The translations under genes were made by a program, and so were the position numbers. DNA of 41,100 nucleotides from CAYJUM01 sp964478915 (GTDB taxonomy: Bacteria; Nitrospirota; Nitrospiria; Nitrospirales; Nitrospiraceae): positions 1 to 41,100 of the forward strand of contig CAYZKG010000006.1 of NCBI GenBank assembly GCA_964478915.1, given 5' to 3'. Every line of letters begins with the position of its first letter. The stretch's first letter is position 1. Positions 23,271 to 34,067 of the stretch are shown piece by piece. Below the pieces are notes generated by a model. The model ran no database searches and was not told the origin of the DNA. It worked only from the letters and a program-made list of their open reading frames with translations.

Positions 23271-24026
23271 CTACAGAGCTGAGAGCCGTTGCTCCACCAG
23301 ACGCGTCACGTCGGCCAACGCGGCGGGCGGCGATTTGAGAAACGCCTGGTAATGTTCCCGCGCCTCCTTCGCCTTGCCGTTCCGCTCCAAGGCAATGGCC
23401 AGGTTCAGGTGCGCTTCGTGATAGTCGGCCTTCCGCGCCAGCGCTTTTTGATACCAGGAAATCGCCTCGTCGGTCTTTCCCTGGAGATCCAACAGCAAGC
23501 CCAGATTGTTCATCGCTTCCGCATAGCTGGGATTCAGCCGCAACGCGGTCCGGTATTCCGTTTCCGCATCAGCATAGGCCTTCAGCCGCCTCAAGGACAA
23601 CCCGAGAGCGGTATGCGCTTCGGGGGAATCCGGCGCCAGCCGTACCGCCTCTTTGAAGGTCTCTCGGGCTTCGGCCGCATGTTGGTCGCGCAGTTGGCCG
23701 ATGCCTTTCGTCAAGAGCGCCTGCGTCGCGGACTCACTCGATGCGGCGACAGGAGTGTTCGGGGTGGAGTCAACGACCGGAGGAGTGGAGACCGCCGGCG
23801 CCGGTTCCGTGGCAACCTGCGCGGGACGTTCGGGTATGTGAACGGGCTGACGATACAGAACGACCCCCGCAGCGGCTGCCGCTACGAGGGTCGCCATCGT
23901 GCCGATCTTGAACCACCGGCCTCGCTTGTTCCCGCCGGCGATCGCTGTCTCAAGAACCTGTGCTGAGCGCGCGCTGCGATCTCCAACCCTGGCCGCCTTC
24001 TTCAGGGCCTCGACGACGAGACTCAT
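23271..24026 (-). CDS. Membrane-anchored TPR protein with a GspB-like N-terminus
   Basis: 251 aa. It starts MSLVVEALKKAARVGD, very like the MSxILxALKKA motif that opens GspB/ExeB-type and some pilus-assembly proteins. A basic stretch (NKRGRWFK) and one transmembrane helix (about 43-59, MATLVAAAAAGVVLY) follow, then a Pro/Ala/Thr-rich linker, and about four TPR units from residue 100 (ALLTKGIGQLRDQHAAEA; AHTALGLSLRRLKAYADA; AMNNLGLLLDLQGKTDEA; AHLNLAIALERNGKAKEA). The TPRs would lie outside the cytoplasmic membrane. It sits between clpC (37 bases upstream) and tsaD (16 bases downstream). Function unknown; a scaffold for an envelope complex is possible. Confidence 0.87.
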   Translation of the reverse strand: MSLVVEALKKAARVGDRSARSAQVLETAIAGGNKRGRWFKIGTMATLVAAAAAGVVLYRQPVHIPERPAQVATEPAPAVSTPPVVDSTPNTPVAASSESATQALLTKGIGQLRDQHAAEARETFKEAVRLAPDSPEAHTALGLSLRRLKAYADAETEYRTALRLNPSYAEAMNNLGLLLDLQGKTDEAISWYQKALARKADYHEAHLNLAIALERNGKAKEAREHYQAFLKSPPAALADVTRLVEQRLSAL

Positions 24027-24063
24027 TCACGCCTTGAGTAGTCGGTCCAGGTGGGAGCCGGCA

Positions 24064-26493
<2,430 letters not shown>

Positions 26494-26559
26494 CCCTCCT
26501 CCTTTGTAAGTCGAGTTCGAGTGCCCTGGGATCGCGGAAGTTTACGGAAAGTTGCCCAA

Positions 26560-26588
26560 ATTCTATCTTGCAGGCCACTGCCTGTCAA
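26560..26588 (-). promoter_or_regulatory. Consensus sigma70-type promoter of clpC
   Basis: Minus strand TTGACA (26588-26583), 17-base spacer, TAGAAT (26565-26560); predicted start near 26553, a leader of about 60 bases ending in AGGAGGAGGG. The -35 is perfect. No CtsR-type heptamer or CIRCE inverted repeat is seen around it. Confidence 0.8.
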
Positions 26589-26661
26589 GGTCTCGACGCG
26601 CACGCACCTGGAACCCGAGACAATCGTCCCCATGACTCGAAGTCGTTCGTCGCTGGCTTCG

Positions 26662-26691
26662 TTGACAAGAAAAAGAGGCACCCGGTAGAAT
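26662..26691 (+). promoter_or_regulatory. Consensus sigma70-type promoter of nadK
   Basis: TTGACA (26662-26667), 18-base spacer, TAGAAT (26686-26691), about 46 bases of leader before ATG 26744. It shares the 250-base divergent region with the clpC promoter; the two do not overlap. Confidence 0.75.
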
Positions 26692-26743
26692 CGCTTCCCA
26701 CTTCCGTCCTGCTGCCTCCACCGCCTTCCGAGGCTGAGGACCC

Positions 26744-27595
26744 ATGAAAACCATCGGCATCATCACCAAACCGACCCTGACCGAGGTCAAGCCCGTCCTC
26801 GCGGAGCTGGTGTCTTGGCTGCAGCAGCAACGCCGGGACATCGTCCTGGATGTCAACACCTCGGCGCTCCTTGGCCTCACCGTCCCTCAAAAGTCCGAGA
26901 TCGCCGCGCGCGCCGACATGGTCGTCGTGCTCGGGGGAGACGGCACGATGCTGAGCGCGGCGCGGCTCGTGGAGGAACGCTCGATCCCCATCCTCGGCGT
27001 GAATATGGGAGGCCTGGGGTTCCTCACAGAGGTGGGCCTCGACCATCTGTACGAGGCGCTGAAGAAGGTCTTCGCCCAGCAATTTGTCTTGGAATCGCGG
27101 CTGATGCTTCGCGCCCGGGTCCAGCGCGGCGGTGAAGACATCTACCAGACCGCGGTGCTCAACGACGTGGTGGTGAGCAAGGGCGTGCACACGCGGATGA
27201 TCGAAATCCAGATCCGCATCGACAGCCAATTCGTGACCAATCTGCGGGGCGACGGTCTGATTGTCTCGACCCCAACCGGCTCGACCGCCTACTCCCTGTC
27301 GGCCGGGGGCCCCATCGTACATCCCTCGGTGGATGCCATCACGCTCACCCCGATCTGTCCGCACACATTGAGCCATCGCCCGCTGCTCATCCCCAGCAGC
27401 GGGCACCTCGAAGCGAGGCTCATCGGCCGGGAAGAAGGCGCGATCACGACGTTCGATGGCCAGGACAGTATCACCGTCAACCAAGGGGATGTCATCGCCA
27501 TCCGGGCCTCTACACACCGGGCGCAGCTCATCCGCTTTCCTGACCGGACTTACTTCGACGTGCTGAGGCTGAAGCTACGGTGGGGGGACGGTTAG
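26744..27595 (+). CDS. nadK: NAD kinase
   Basis: Phosphorylates NAD to NADP, the only route to NADP. At 283 aa it has the usual size. It has IGIITKPTLTEVKPV at the N-terminus, the GGDGT motif (VVVLGGDGTML), GVNMGGLGFLTEV, ENDxV-like LNDVVVSKG, the glycine-rich DGLIVSTPTGSTAYSLSAGGPIV (read in two halves) and LSHRPLLIPSS. ATG 26744 has GAGG eight bases upstream. Its TAG stop is interlocked with the TAA of the convergent flavoprotein gene, so a transcript of either gene runs into the other. The neighbour probably uses NADP(H), a sensible functional pairing. Confidence 0.97.
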   Translation: MKTIGIITKPTLTEVKPVLAELVSWLQQQRRDIVLDVNTSALLGLTVPQKSEIAARADMVVVLGGDGTMLSAARLVEERSIPILGVNMGGLGFLTEVGLDHLYEALKKVFAQQFVLESRLMLRARVQRGGEDIYQTAVLNDVVVSKGVHTRMIEIQIRIDSQFVTNLRGDGLIVSTPTGSTAYSLSAGGPIVHPSVDAITLTPICPHTLSHRPLLIPSSGHLEARLIGREEGAITTFDGQDSITVNQGDVIAIRASTHRAQLIRFPDRTYFDVLRLKLRWGDG

Positions 27596-29052
27596 CGCGC
27601 AGCGCTGGTCGTTTGGGAACTGGCTTTCCTGCTCTCGATCACGGTCAGCATTTTCTGATTCGACGGAAATTTGAACTCCCCGATGCACTCGCCGTCGGCA
27701 GGGTGATCTTTCTCGGCCTGTTCCAGAAGGCGCAGGCCTTCGGCATCCACCGCCGCGACGTTCCGCTCCGCCAGCAAGCTTCGTAGACGGGTAAGCGCCG
27801 CGTCGAGCGTCGCGTGGTCCCGCACGGTCTGGGTGGCGAGGTAGCGTGTCACGACTTCGGCGCACCATTCGCCGTCGCGCTTGGCGATCCCTACCAGTCC
27901 TTCGCTGGCTTTCCGGGCCCATCCCGTCACAAACACGCCTTGAAGGACCTTTCCCGAGGCGTCGTCGTACGCCTGAAACCACGCATCGTCGGGGTCGTTC
28001 CCGCTGGCATGCGGGTTCGTGAAGAAGGCCCCATTCTTATAAGGAAGGCCGAGCGTCTCATCGACCCTGTCGCCGACCGCAAAGACGACGCTGTCGCAGG
28101 GAAACTCGTCATACTGCTTCAGCCCGACCGCGACAAAGTCCTGGCCCTTGGGCTCCAATTTGTTCTCTTCAATCTCCAGCCCGCGCACGCGGTTCTGAGA
28201 ATCCGTCAGGACGCGGCGGGGCGAGGCCAGAAACCGGAAAAACATCTTGGTCTTGCTCGTCTGGGGATCGCATTTCGTGAATTCGGCGGTCATGGCCTTC
28301 AGCACATCGTCCGGATTCTGGCCTACCGCCTCCATCCGGGGCCGGATCCGGGCGAATTCCTGGGCCAGCGCTTCCTGATCGATGTGGGAGCACACGGCGC
28401 GTATCTCTTTCGGGTTGTACTTGCGCTCCGCCGGTCCGCGCCTGGCGATGGCAGTGACCTCGTCCACCTGTTTGAAGCGCACCAGCCAGTGGGAGATATC
28501 CACCATGACATCGCCCACTCCGATCACCGCCACGCGCCGCCCCATCTCAAATGGCCGCTCGCTGAAGCCCGGCAACTGATTGAAATGATAGACCACGTCC
28601 TTGGCATGATAGACCCCGGTCGCGGCGTCCCCCTCCACGCCGATGGTCTTGGTCCCCTGTGCGCCCGTCGCGAACACAAGGGCGCTCGCACCGAGGCTCC
28701 GGAGATCGTCGAGGGTCAGAGCCCCGTGATTGCCGACCGACACGTTCCCGAAGTAGTGGACGTTCGGCCGCTCGATGATGTCCCAGTAGGTCTTCCGCAA
28801 GCCTCCTCGCAACTTGAGCTTGCTCGGGAAAATGCCGTATTCGGCCAGGCCTCCGAACTTGATATCGCGATTGAGGATCACCACTTCGTGGCCGGCCTTC
28901 GACATGAGATTGGCCACCGCCATCCCTGCCGGCCCGGCTCCCACGACGATGATCAGGTGTCCCGCCTGCATCTGCGTCGAATCCAGGGTATCGTCGAGAC
29001 CCTCACAATCCCGCTGCGCGCCAGAATCCAAAATTTCCGGCGACTGTAGCAC
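27592..29052 (-). CDS. Ferredoxin-NADP reductase-like flavoprotein (adrenodoxin reductase/GltD superfamily)
   Basis: 486-aa FAD- and NAD(P)-binding oxidoreductase. The FAD Rossmann motif is VVGAGPAGMAVANLMSKAG (about 36-54); a second dinucleotide site is VIGVGDVMVDISHWL (about 182-196), followed by ARRGPAERKYNPKEI, as in FprA-like ferredoxin-NADP reductases. CDSVVFAVGDRVDE and GVFVTGWARKASEGLVGIAKRDGE match their C-terminal FAD contact, where FprA has GW-x-KRGP. About 80 residues follow, including KDHPADGECIGEFKFPSNQK, which are not part of that core. GTG 29052 is taken because AAAGGAGG precedes it closely; ATG 28971 is a shorter option. It lies 42 bases after the cupin gene and its stop overlaps that of nadK. 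The electron partner is unknown. Confidence 0.85.
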   Translation of the reverse strand: MLQSPEILDSGAQRDCEGLDDTLDSTQMQAGHLIIVVGAGPAGMAVANLMSKAGHEVVILNRDIKFGGLAEYGIFPSKLKLRGGLRKTYWDIIERPNVHYFGNVSVGNHGALTLDDLRSLGASALVFATGAQGTKTIGVEGDAATGVYHAKDVVYHFNQLPGFSERPFEMGRRVAVIGVGDVMVDISHWLVRFKQVDEVTAIARRGPAERKYNPKEIRAVCSHIDQEALAQEFARIRPRMEAVGQNPDDVLKAMTAEFTKCDPQTSKTKMFFRFLASPRRVLTDSQNRVRGLEIEENKLEPKGQDFVAVGLKQYDEFPCDSVVFAVGDRVDETLGLPYKNGAFFTNPHASGNDPDDAWFQAYDDASGKVLQGVFVTGWARKASEGLVGIAKRDGEWCAEVVTRYLATQTVRDHATLDAALTRLRSLLAERNVAAVDAEGLRLLEQAEKDHPADGECIGEFKFPSNQKMLTVIESRKASSQTTSAAR

Positions 29053-29094
29053 GGCCTCCTTTTCATTGTCAAAAAGCCTTCACCCTCAGATCGG

Positions 29095-29568
29095 CTACTT
29101 AGGTGGCGATACTTCGTGATCCAGCATCACGCGATCGGTCTCGTCCCATCGCGGCGTCGTCACGACGAAAAAGACGGCGGGGGCCGCGCCACCGACACTG
29201 AACGTGTGTACCTGCCCGGGGTCAACCCGAACGACCGATCCCGGGTGGATGGCGAACACAGCGTCTCCCAAGCGAAACAGGCCTTCGCCCTGGATCAGAT
29301 AGAGCACCTCCCGTGTCCGGCGGTGAAGGTGGAGCGGCAAGGTCCCACGGACCTGAACCAACAGCGCGCTCAACTCGGCGTCTTCGATGAGTCTCGTGAT
29401 CCGGAGGGTCTCATGAACAGGAAACGGTTCCCGAGCGATTCGTTCCAGGAGATCTGCAACGGGAGGAAGCGCCGATGGGGCGGGAGGCTGGTCTCCGGCA
29501 GGAGCGGCCCGAGGCGCCAGAAGCGCCAGGGACCAGAGGGCGGCCGCGATCAACCTGAGAAAGGACAC
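29095..29568 (-). CDS. Exported cupin-domain protein
   Basis: 157 aa. A signal peptide (FLRLIAAALWSLALLAPRAAPAGD) precedes a single cupin barrel. Cupin motif 1 is HLHRRTREVLYLIQGEG (metal ligands H-x-H-x5-E and the G that closes it) and motif 2 is HPGSVVRVDPGQVHTF (G-S/T-V-x8-H). All four metal ligands (two His, Glu, His) appear present, so it should bind a metal in the periplasm or outside. The start is probably GTG 29568, four bases after the fumC stop, without a close ribosome binding site, implying coupling to fumC. Enzyme or sugar/ligand sensor cannot be decided from sequence. Confidence 0.82.
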   Translation of the reverse strand: MSFLRLIAAALWSLALLAPRAAPAGDQPPAPSALPPVADLLERIAREPFPVHETLRITRLIEDAELSALLVQVRGTLPLHLHRRTREVLYLIQGEGLFRLGDAVFAIHPGSVVRVDPGQVHTFSVGGAAPAVFFVVTTPRWDETDRVMLDHEVSPPK

Positions 29569-29572
29569 GCTG

Positions 29573-31042
<1,470 letters not shown>

Positions 31043-31075
31043 TCCCATCCTGAACCGCCGGCCGTCTACGGGCCG

Positions 31076-31393
31076 CTACTTCCGCCTGGACTTTCCGGAC
31101 CACACCTCGCGCAAAAGGCCCCGCCACTCGTTCCGCGAAACCGCCGGCATGGTGGAGAGCTTGATGTGCCCGAGCGACGAATTGAGCACGGCCGCTTTCA
31201 TCGCCGCACGGTTATTGGGGAATTCCAGGATCGCCACGACATCGTATTCTCCCAGGCAGTAATACGCATCGAGCAATCTTCCCCCCAAGGATTCGATGTT
31301 CCGCTGGACCGCATCGGACCGGGCAATCCCCTTGTCCTTCATCGTCATGATCCCCTGCTCCGTAAATTTCACCAGGCTCACATAGATCGGCAT
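31076..31393 (-). CDS. GYD-domain protein
   Basis: 105-aa ferredoxin-fold (alpha-beta sandwich) protein of the GYD family, named after a Gly-Tyr-Asp motif seen here as LGEYDVVAILEFPNN. The N-terminal strand IYVSLVKFTEQGIMTMKD and helix with SDAVQRNIESLGGRLLDAYY match the family; the C-terminus is basic (SGKSRRK). No biochemical role is established as far as I know; related dimeric alpha-beta barrels bind small ligands. ATG 31393 has GGAGG eight bases upstream and a promoter at 31467-31495. As first gene of the GYD-fumC-cupin-flavoprotein operon it could sense or modulate TCA flux, but this is speculation. Confidence 0.85.
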   Translation of the reverse strand: MPIYVSLVKFTEQGIMTMKDKGIARSDAVQRNIESLGGRLLDAYYCLGEYDVVAILEFPNNRAAMKAAVLNSSLGHIKLSTMPAVSRNEWRGLLREVWSGKSRRK

Positions 31394-31404
31394 GGCTCAT
31401 CCTC

Positions 31405-31446
31405 CGGTAATTGACTCATTTATCAATTTTCTCATTTGCCCATTGC
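31405..31446 (-). repeat. AT-rich short-period spacer in the leader of the GYD operon
   Basis: On the minus strand the leader reads as loose heptads GCAATGG, GCAAATG, AGAAAAT, TGATAAA, TGAGTCA with A at the third position of each. It includes the inverted repeat AATTGA (31409-31414) / TCAATT (31423-31428). It is part of the predicted 5' UTR, just before the Shine-Dalgarno sequence. Confidence 0.4.
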
Positions 31447-31466
31447 GTTCGATCTCCAGCGGCGCC

Positions 31467-31495
31467 ATCTTAATACCAACGTCGCACCGGCTCAA
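31467..31495 (-). promoter_or_regulatory. Sigma70-type promoter of the GYD-fumC-cupin-flavoprotein operon
   Basis: Minus strand TTGAGC (31495-31490), 17-base spacer, TAAGAT (31472-31467); predicted start about 31460, giving a leader of roughly 67 bases. Confidence 0.55.
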
Positions 31496-31534
31496 GGCCT
31501 TTTTCGTAGGCGCGGCCCCATCCCGCCACCGCTG

Positions 31535-31563
31535 TTGACAGATTGGAATCGCCGGACTATCGT
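31535..31563 (+). promoter_or_regulatory. Promoter placing transcription start on the ATG at 31570
   Basis: TTGACA (31535-31540), 17-base spacer, TATCGT (31558-31563). The predicted start is 31570-31571, the A of the ATG of the small gene. No ribosome binding site precedes this ATG, so a leaderless mRNA is likely. Confidence 0.6.
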
Positions 31564-31569
31564 TTCGTC

Positions 31570-31815
31570 ATGGCCAGTCGCCACGCGACGCCGAAAAGCA
31601 ATGTGGCCGTGGAGGCGTATCCGGGGCATAAGTGCGAGGAGACGCCCCGCGCCTTCATTCACGAAGGAGCGCGGCGGGAGGTCCGCGAGATTCTCGAACA
31701 CTGGGACACGGACCGGCACAGCTATTTCAAGCTGCAGGCCGACGACGGCCACCGATACGTGCTTCGGCATGACCTCGATCACTTGATCTGGGAACTGGTC
31801 ATGAGAGAAGAGTAA
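31570..31815 (+). CDS. Small protein of unknown function, probably leaderless
   Basis: 81 aa, soluble, charged, rich in His and Glu. It reads ASRHATPKSNVAVEAYPGHK, then EETPRAFIHEGARREVREIL, then HWDTDRHSYFKLQADDGHRY, ending VLRHDLDHLIWELVMREE. The EVREILEHWDT..YFKLQADDGHRYVLRHD pattern looks like a small beta-rich domain that I have seen as short conserved hypotheticals in Nitrospirota and deltaproteobacteria; no function is known to me. ATG 31570 is preferred over TTG 31543 because the promoter spans the latter. degP starts 12 bases after its stop, so the two are very likely cotranscribed. Confidence 0.8.
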   Translation: MASRHATPKSNVAVEAYPGHKCEETPRAFIHEGARREVREILEHWDTDRHSYFKLQADDGHRYVLRHDLDHLIWELVMREE

Positions 31816-31827
31816 AGGAGATTCCTC

Positions 31828-33369
31828 TTGGTTCCTGGCGTCATAACCCGCGTGATCGCGAGCCAGGCCAACGGGCGCCGCCCGTGGCTGGTGTTGGCGG
31901 CGGCCGTCGTGTTGCTGGGATTGTCCTCCTGCTCCCAGGAGCAAGGGGCAAGCCTCTCCCCCCCGACGGCCGCTCCGACCTCCTCGGTGGGCACGGCCAC
32001 GGCCGCCCAGCCTGTCCCGTCCCCGGTGGCCATCGCCCCCTCCAACGAGACATTCGTCGCGGTGGCCAAGAAGGCCAGGGCGCCGGTGGTGAACATCTCA
32101 GCGGTCCGGAAAGTCAAGCAGGGAACCGAACAGTTTCAGAGTCCGTTCTTCGACGATCCCTTTTTCCGCCGGTTCTTCGGCGAAGAATTCGAGCGACGTT
32201 TTCGGCCGCCCCGGGAGCGCCGCGAACAAGGACTGGGATCCGGGGTGATCGTCACGCCGGATGGATACATCGTCACGAACAATCATGTCGTCGAGCGTGC
32301 CGACGAGATGAACATCCTGCTCGCCGACAAGCGGAGCCTCAAGGGGAAGCTCATCGGGACCGATCCGAAGACCGACGTCGCCGTGATCAAAATCGACGCG
32401 ACCAATCTCCCGGTCCTGCCGTGGGGCGATTCCAGCCAGTTGCAGGTCGGGGAGATCGTGCTGGCGGTCGGGAATCCCTTCGGGCTCAACCAGACCGTCA
32501 CCATGGGGATCATCAGCGCGGTAGGCCGGGCGAACATGGGGATCGTGGACTATGAGGACTTCATTCAGACCGACGCCGCCATCAATCCCGGGAATTCCGG
32601 CGGCGCGCTGGTGAACCTCAAGGGTGAGCTCATCGGCATCAATACGGCGATCTTCAGCCAGAGCGGCGGCAACATGGGCATCGGCTTCGCCATCCCCAGC
32701 AACATGGCCCGCAGCGTCCTGGAAAGCCTCATCAAGCACGGAAAAGTGGTGCGCGGGTGGATGGGCGTGTCCATCCAGGAGGTCAATCCCGACCTAGCCA
32801 AGGAATTCGGCGCGGCCGACACCAAGGGCGCGCTGGTGGCCGATGTCATGGAGGATAGCCCGGCCGCCAGGGCCAAGCTGGAGCGAGGCGATATCATCAC
32901 CGCCTACAACGGCACCCCCATCAACGATCCCACTCACCTCCGGACCCTGGTCGCCGAAACAGCGCCAGGGACGACCGTGACGTTGACGGTGCTGCGCGAA
33001 AAGCGCACCCGAGAGATCAAGGTCACCGTCGGAGACCTCCCCAAGGAGGTGGCCGCTTCCTCGCGAGGTCGCTCGGAAAGCGGTCGTGGCGAGCACGCGT
33101 TGGCAGGGGTCAGCGTCGAGAACCTTCCGCCTAGCCGGTCGGGGCGATCACGCGAGGCCGGTGTGGTAGTCAGCGACGTGGAGCCGGACAGCCCGGCCGA
33201 ACGCGCCGGGCTGCGAAGCGGCGACATTCTCCGCGAGATCAATCGCAAGCCGATCCGGTCGGTGCAGGACTTCGAGCGGTTGACCGGCCAACTCGGGTCC
33301 AAGAGCACGGTCCTCTTGCTCATCACCCGCGGCAACGCCACGATCTTCCTGTCCATCACTCCGGGATAA
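31828..33369 (+). CDS. DegP/HtrA-family serine protease with lipoprotein signal
   Basis: Envelope protease/chaperone for misfolded proteins, 513 aa. It has a basic N-terminus, a hydrophobic core and lipobox LSSC (Cys35), so it is likely lipid-anchored, then a Pro/Ser/Thr-rich linker (40-72) and the trypsin-like domain with catalytic His153 (TNNHVV), Asp183 (KTDVAVIK) and Ser257 (NPGNSGGAL). Two PDZ domains follow (about 290-385, with GWMGVSIQEV and GDIITAYNGTPI; about 415-510, with GVVVSDVEPDSPAERAGLRSGDILREI in segments). TTG 31828 is the start: AAAGGAG lies seven bases upstream. Most DegP proteins have a cleavable rather than lipoprotein signal. It is followed by an exported FKBP-type isomerase. 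Confidence 0.93.
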   Translation: MVPGVITRVIASQANGRRPWLVLAAAVVLLGLSSCSQEQGASLSPPTAAPTSSVGTATAAQPVPSPVAIAPSNETFVAVAKKARAPVVNISAVRKVKQGTEQFQSPFFDDPFFRRFFGEEFERRFRPPRERREQGLGSGVIVTPDGYIVTNNHVVERADEMNILLADKRSLKGKLIGTDPKTDVAVIKIDATNLPVLPWGDSSQLQVGEIVLAVGNPFGLNQTVTMGIISAVGRANMGIVDYEDFIQTDAAINPGNSGGALVNLKGELIGINTAIFSQSGGNMGIGFAIPSNMARSVLESLIKHGKVVRGWMGVSIQEVNPDLAKEFGAADTKGALVADVMEDSPAARAKLERGDIITAYNGTPINDPTHLRTLVAETAPGTTVTLTVLREKRTREIKVTVGDLPKEVAASSRGRSESGRGEHALAGVSVENLPPSRSGRSREAGVVVSDVEPDSPAERAGLRSGDILREINRKPIRSVQDFERLTGQLGSKSTVLLLITRGNATIFLSITPG

Positions 33370-33438
33370 CCCAGCACAGAAGAGGGAGAGGGCGATCACG
33401 CCTTCACGCGCAGCGGTATCAAGAAAAGGAGAAGCAAG

Positions 33439-33969
33439 ATGAAATCTGCACCGTTTTATATGGGCCTCTGCCTTCTCGCCGTCATCCTCATTGGCGTATC
33501 AGCCCGGGCCGCGGGCGCGGACAAAGACCTGCGGATTGCTGACGGGGTAAAGGTCAGCCTCGAATTTACATTGACCGGGCCGGACAAAACCGTCGTGAGC
33601 AGTAACGTCGGGCGGGAGCCCATGTCCTACATCCACGGGAAAGGCCAGATTTTCCCGGCCCTGGAAAAGGCCCTGGCCGGCATGAAGGCCGGCGAGAAAA
33701 AGCGCGTGGAGCTGCTGGCCGACCAGGCCTACGGCGTCTATGATCCGAGCAAGAAGGTCACGGTGGAGAGATCAAAAGTCCCGGCCGAGGCCAAGGTCGG
33801 ATCGCTGCTGAGCTCGCGGGACGGCGGTCCGCCGGTGAAGGTCCTGGAGCTCAGCGAGAAATCGGCGGTGCTCGATCTCAATCATCCGTTGGCCGGGAAG
33901 AACGTGACCTTTGACGTGAAGATCGTCAATGTGGAACGGGAGCCGGCCGGAGCCCAGCAGAAACCTTGA
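33439..33969 (+). CDS. Exported FKBP/SlyD-like peptidyl-prolyl isomerase
   Basis: 176 aa. A signal peptide (KSAPFYMGLCLLAVILIGVSARAAG) precedes an FKBP domain of the SlyD type: KVSLEFTLTGPDKTVV, the YIHGKGQIFPALEKALAGMKAGEKKRV stretch (read as HGKGQIFPALEKAL and MKAGEK), QAYGVYD, then the insert-in-flap-like part and DLNHPLAGKNVTFDVKIV, the SlyD/FkpA hallmark. The flap insertion gives it chaperone potential. SlyD proteins are usually cytoplasmic, so the signal peptide marks this as a periplasmic or secreted variant. ATG 33439 has AAAGGAG upstream, 69 bases after the DegP stop. Together they look like an envelope protein-folding unit. Confidence 0.9.
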   Translation: MKSAPFYMGLCLLAVILIGVSARAAGADKDLRIADGVKVSLEFTLTGPDKTVVSSNVGREPMSYIHGKGQIFPALEKALAGMKAGEKKRVELLADQAYGVYDPSKKVTVERSKVPAEAKVGSLLSSRDGGPPVKVLELSEKSAVLDLNHPLAGKNVTFDVKIVNVEREPAGAQQKP

Positions 33970-33991
33970 AGGATGTCTTCGACATTCGTGC

Positions 33992-34011
33992 GGCCTGGGA
34001 ATATATAGGCC
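33992..34011. terminator. Weak hairpin between convergent FKBP and citrate synthase genes
   Basis: GGCCT (33992-33996) and AGGCC (34007-34011) with a ten-base AT-rich loop, in the 98-base convergent gap. No T tract on either side, so termination here is only suggested by position. Confidence 0.25.
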
Positions 34012-34067
34012 CGGCTGGATGGGTTAGCGAGTATGGTGCGGTTGAACGCAGGCACGCTCAGGACGAG

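Noticed and set aside
26494..26743. CtsR heptamers or CIRCE element upstream of clpC
   Set aside because: No GGTCAAA-type direct repeats or TTAGCACTC-type inverted repeat are present.
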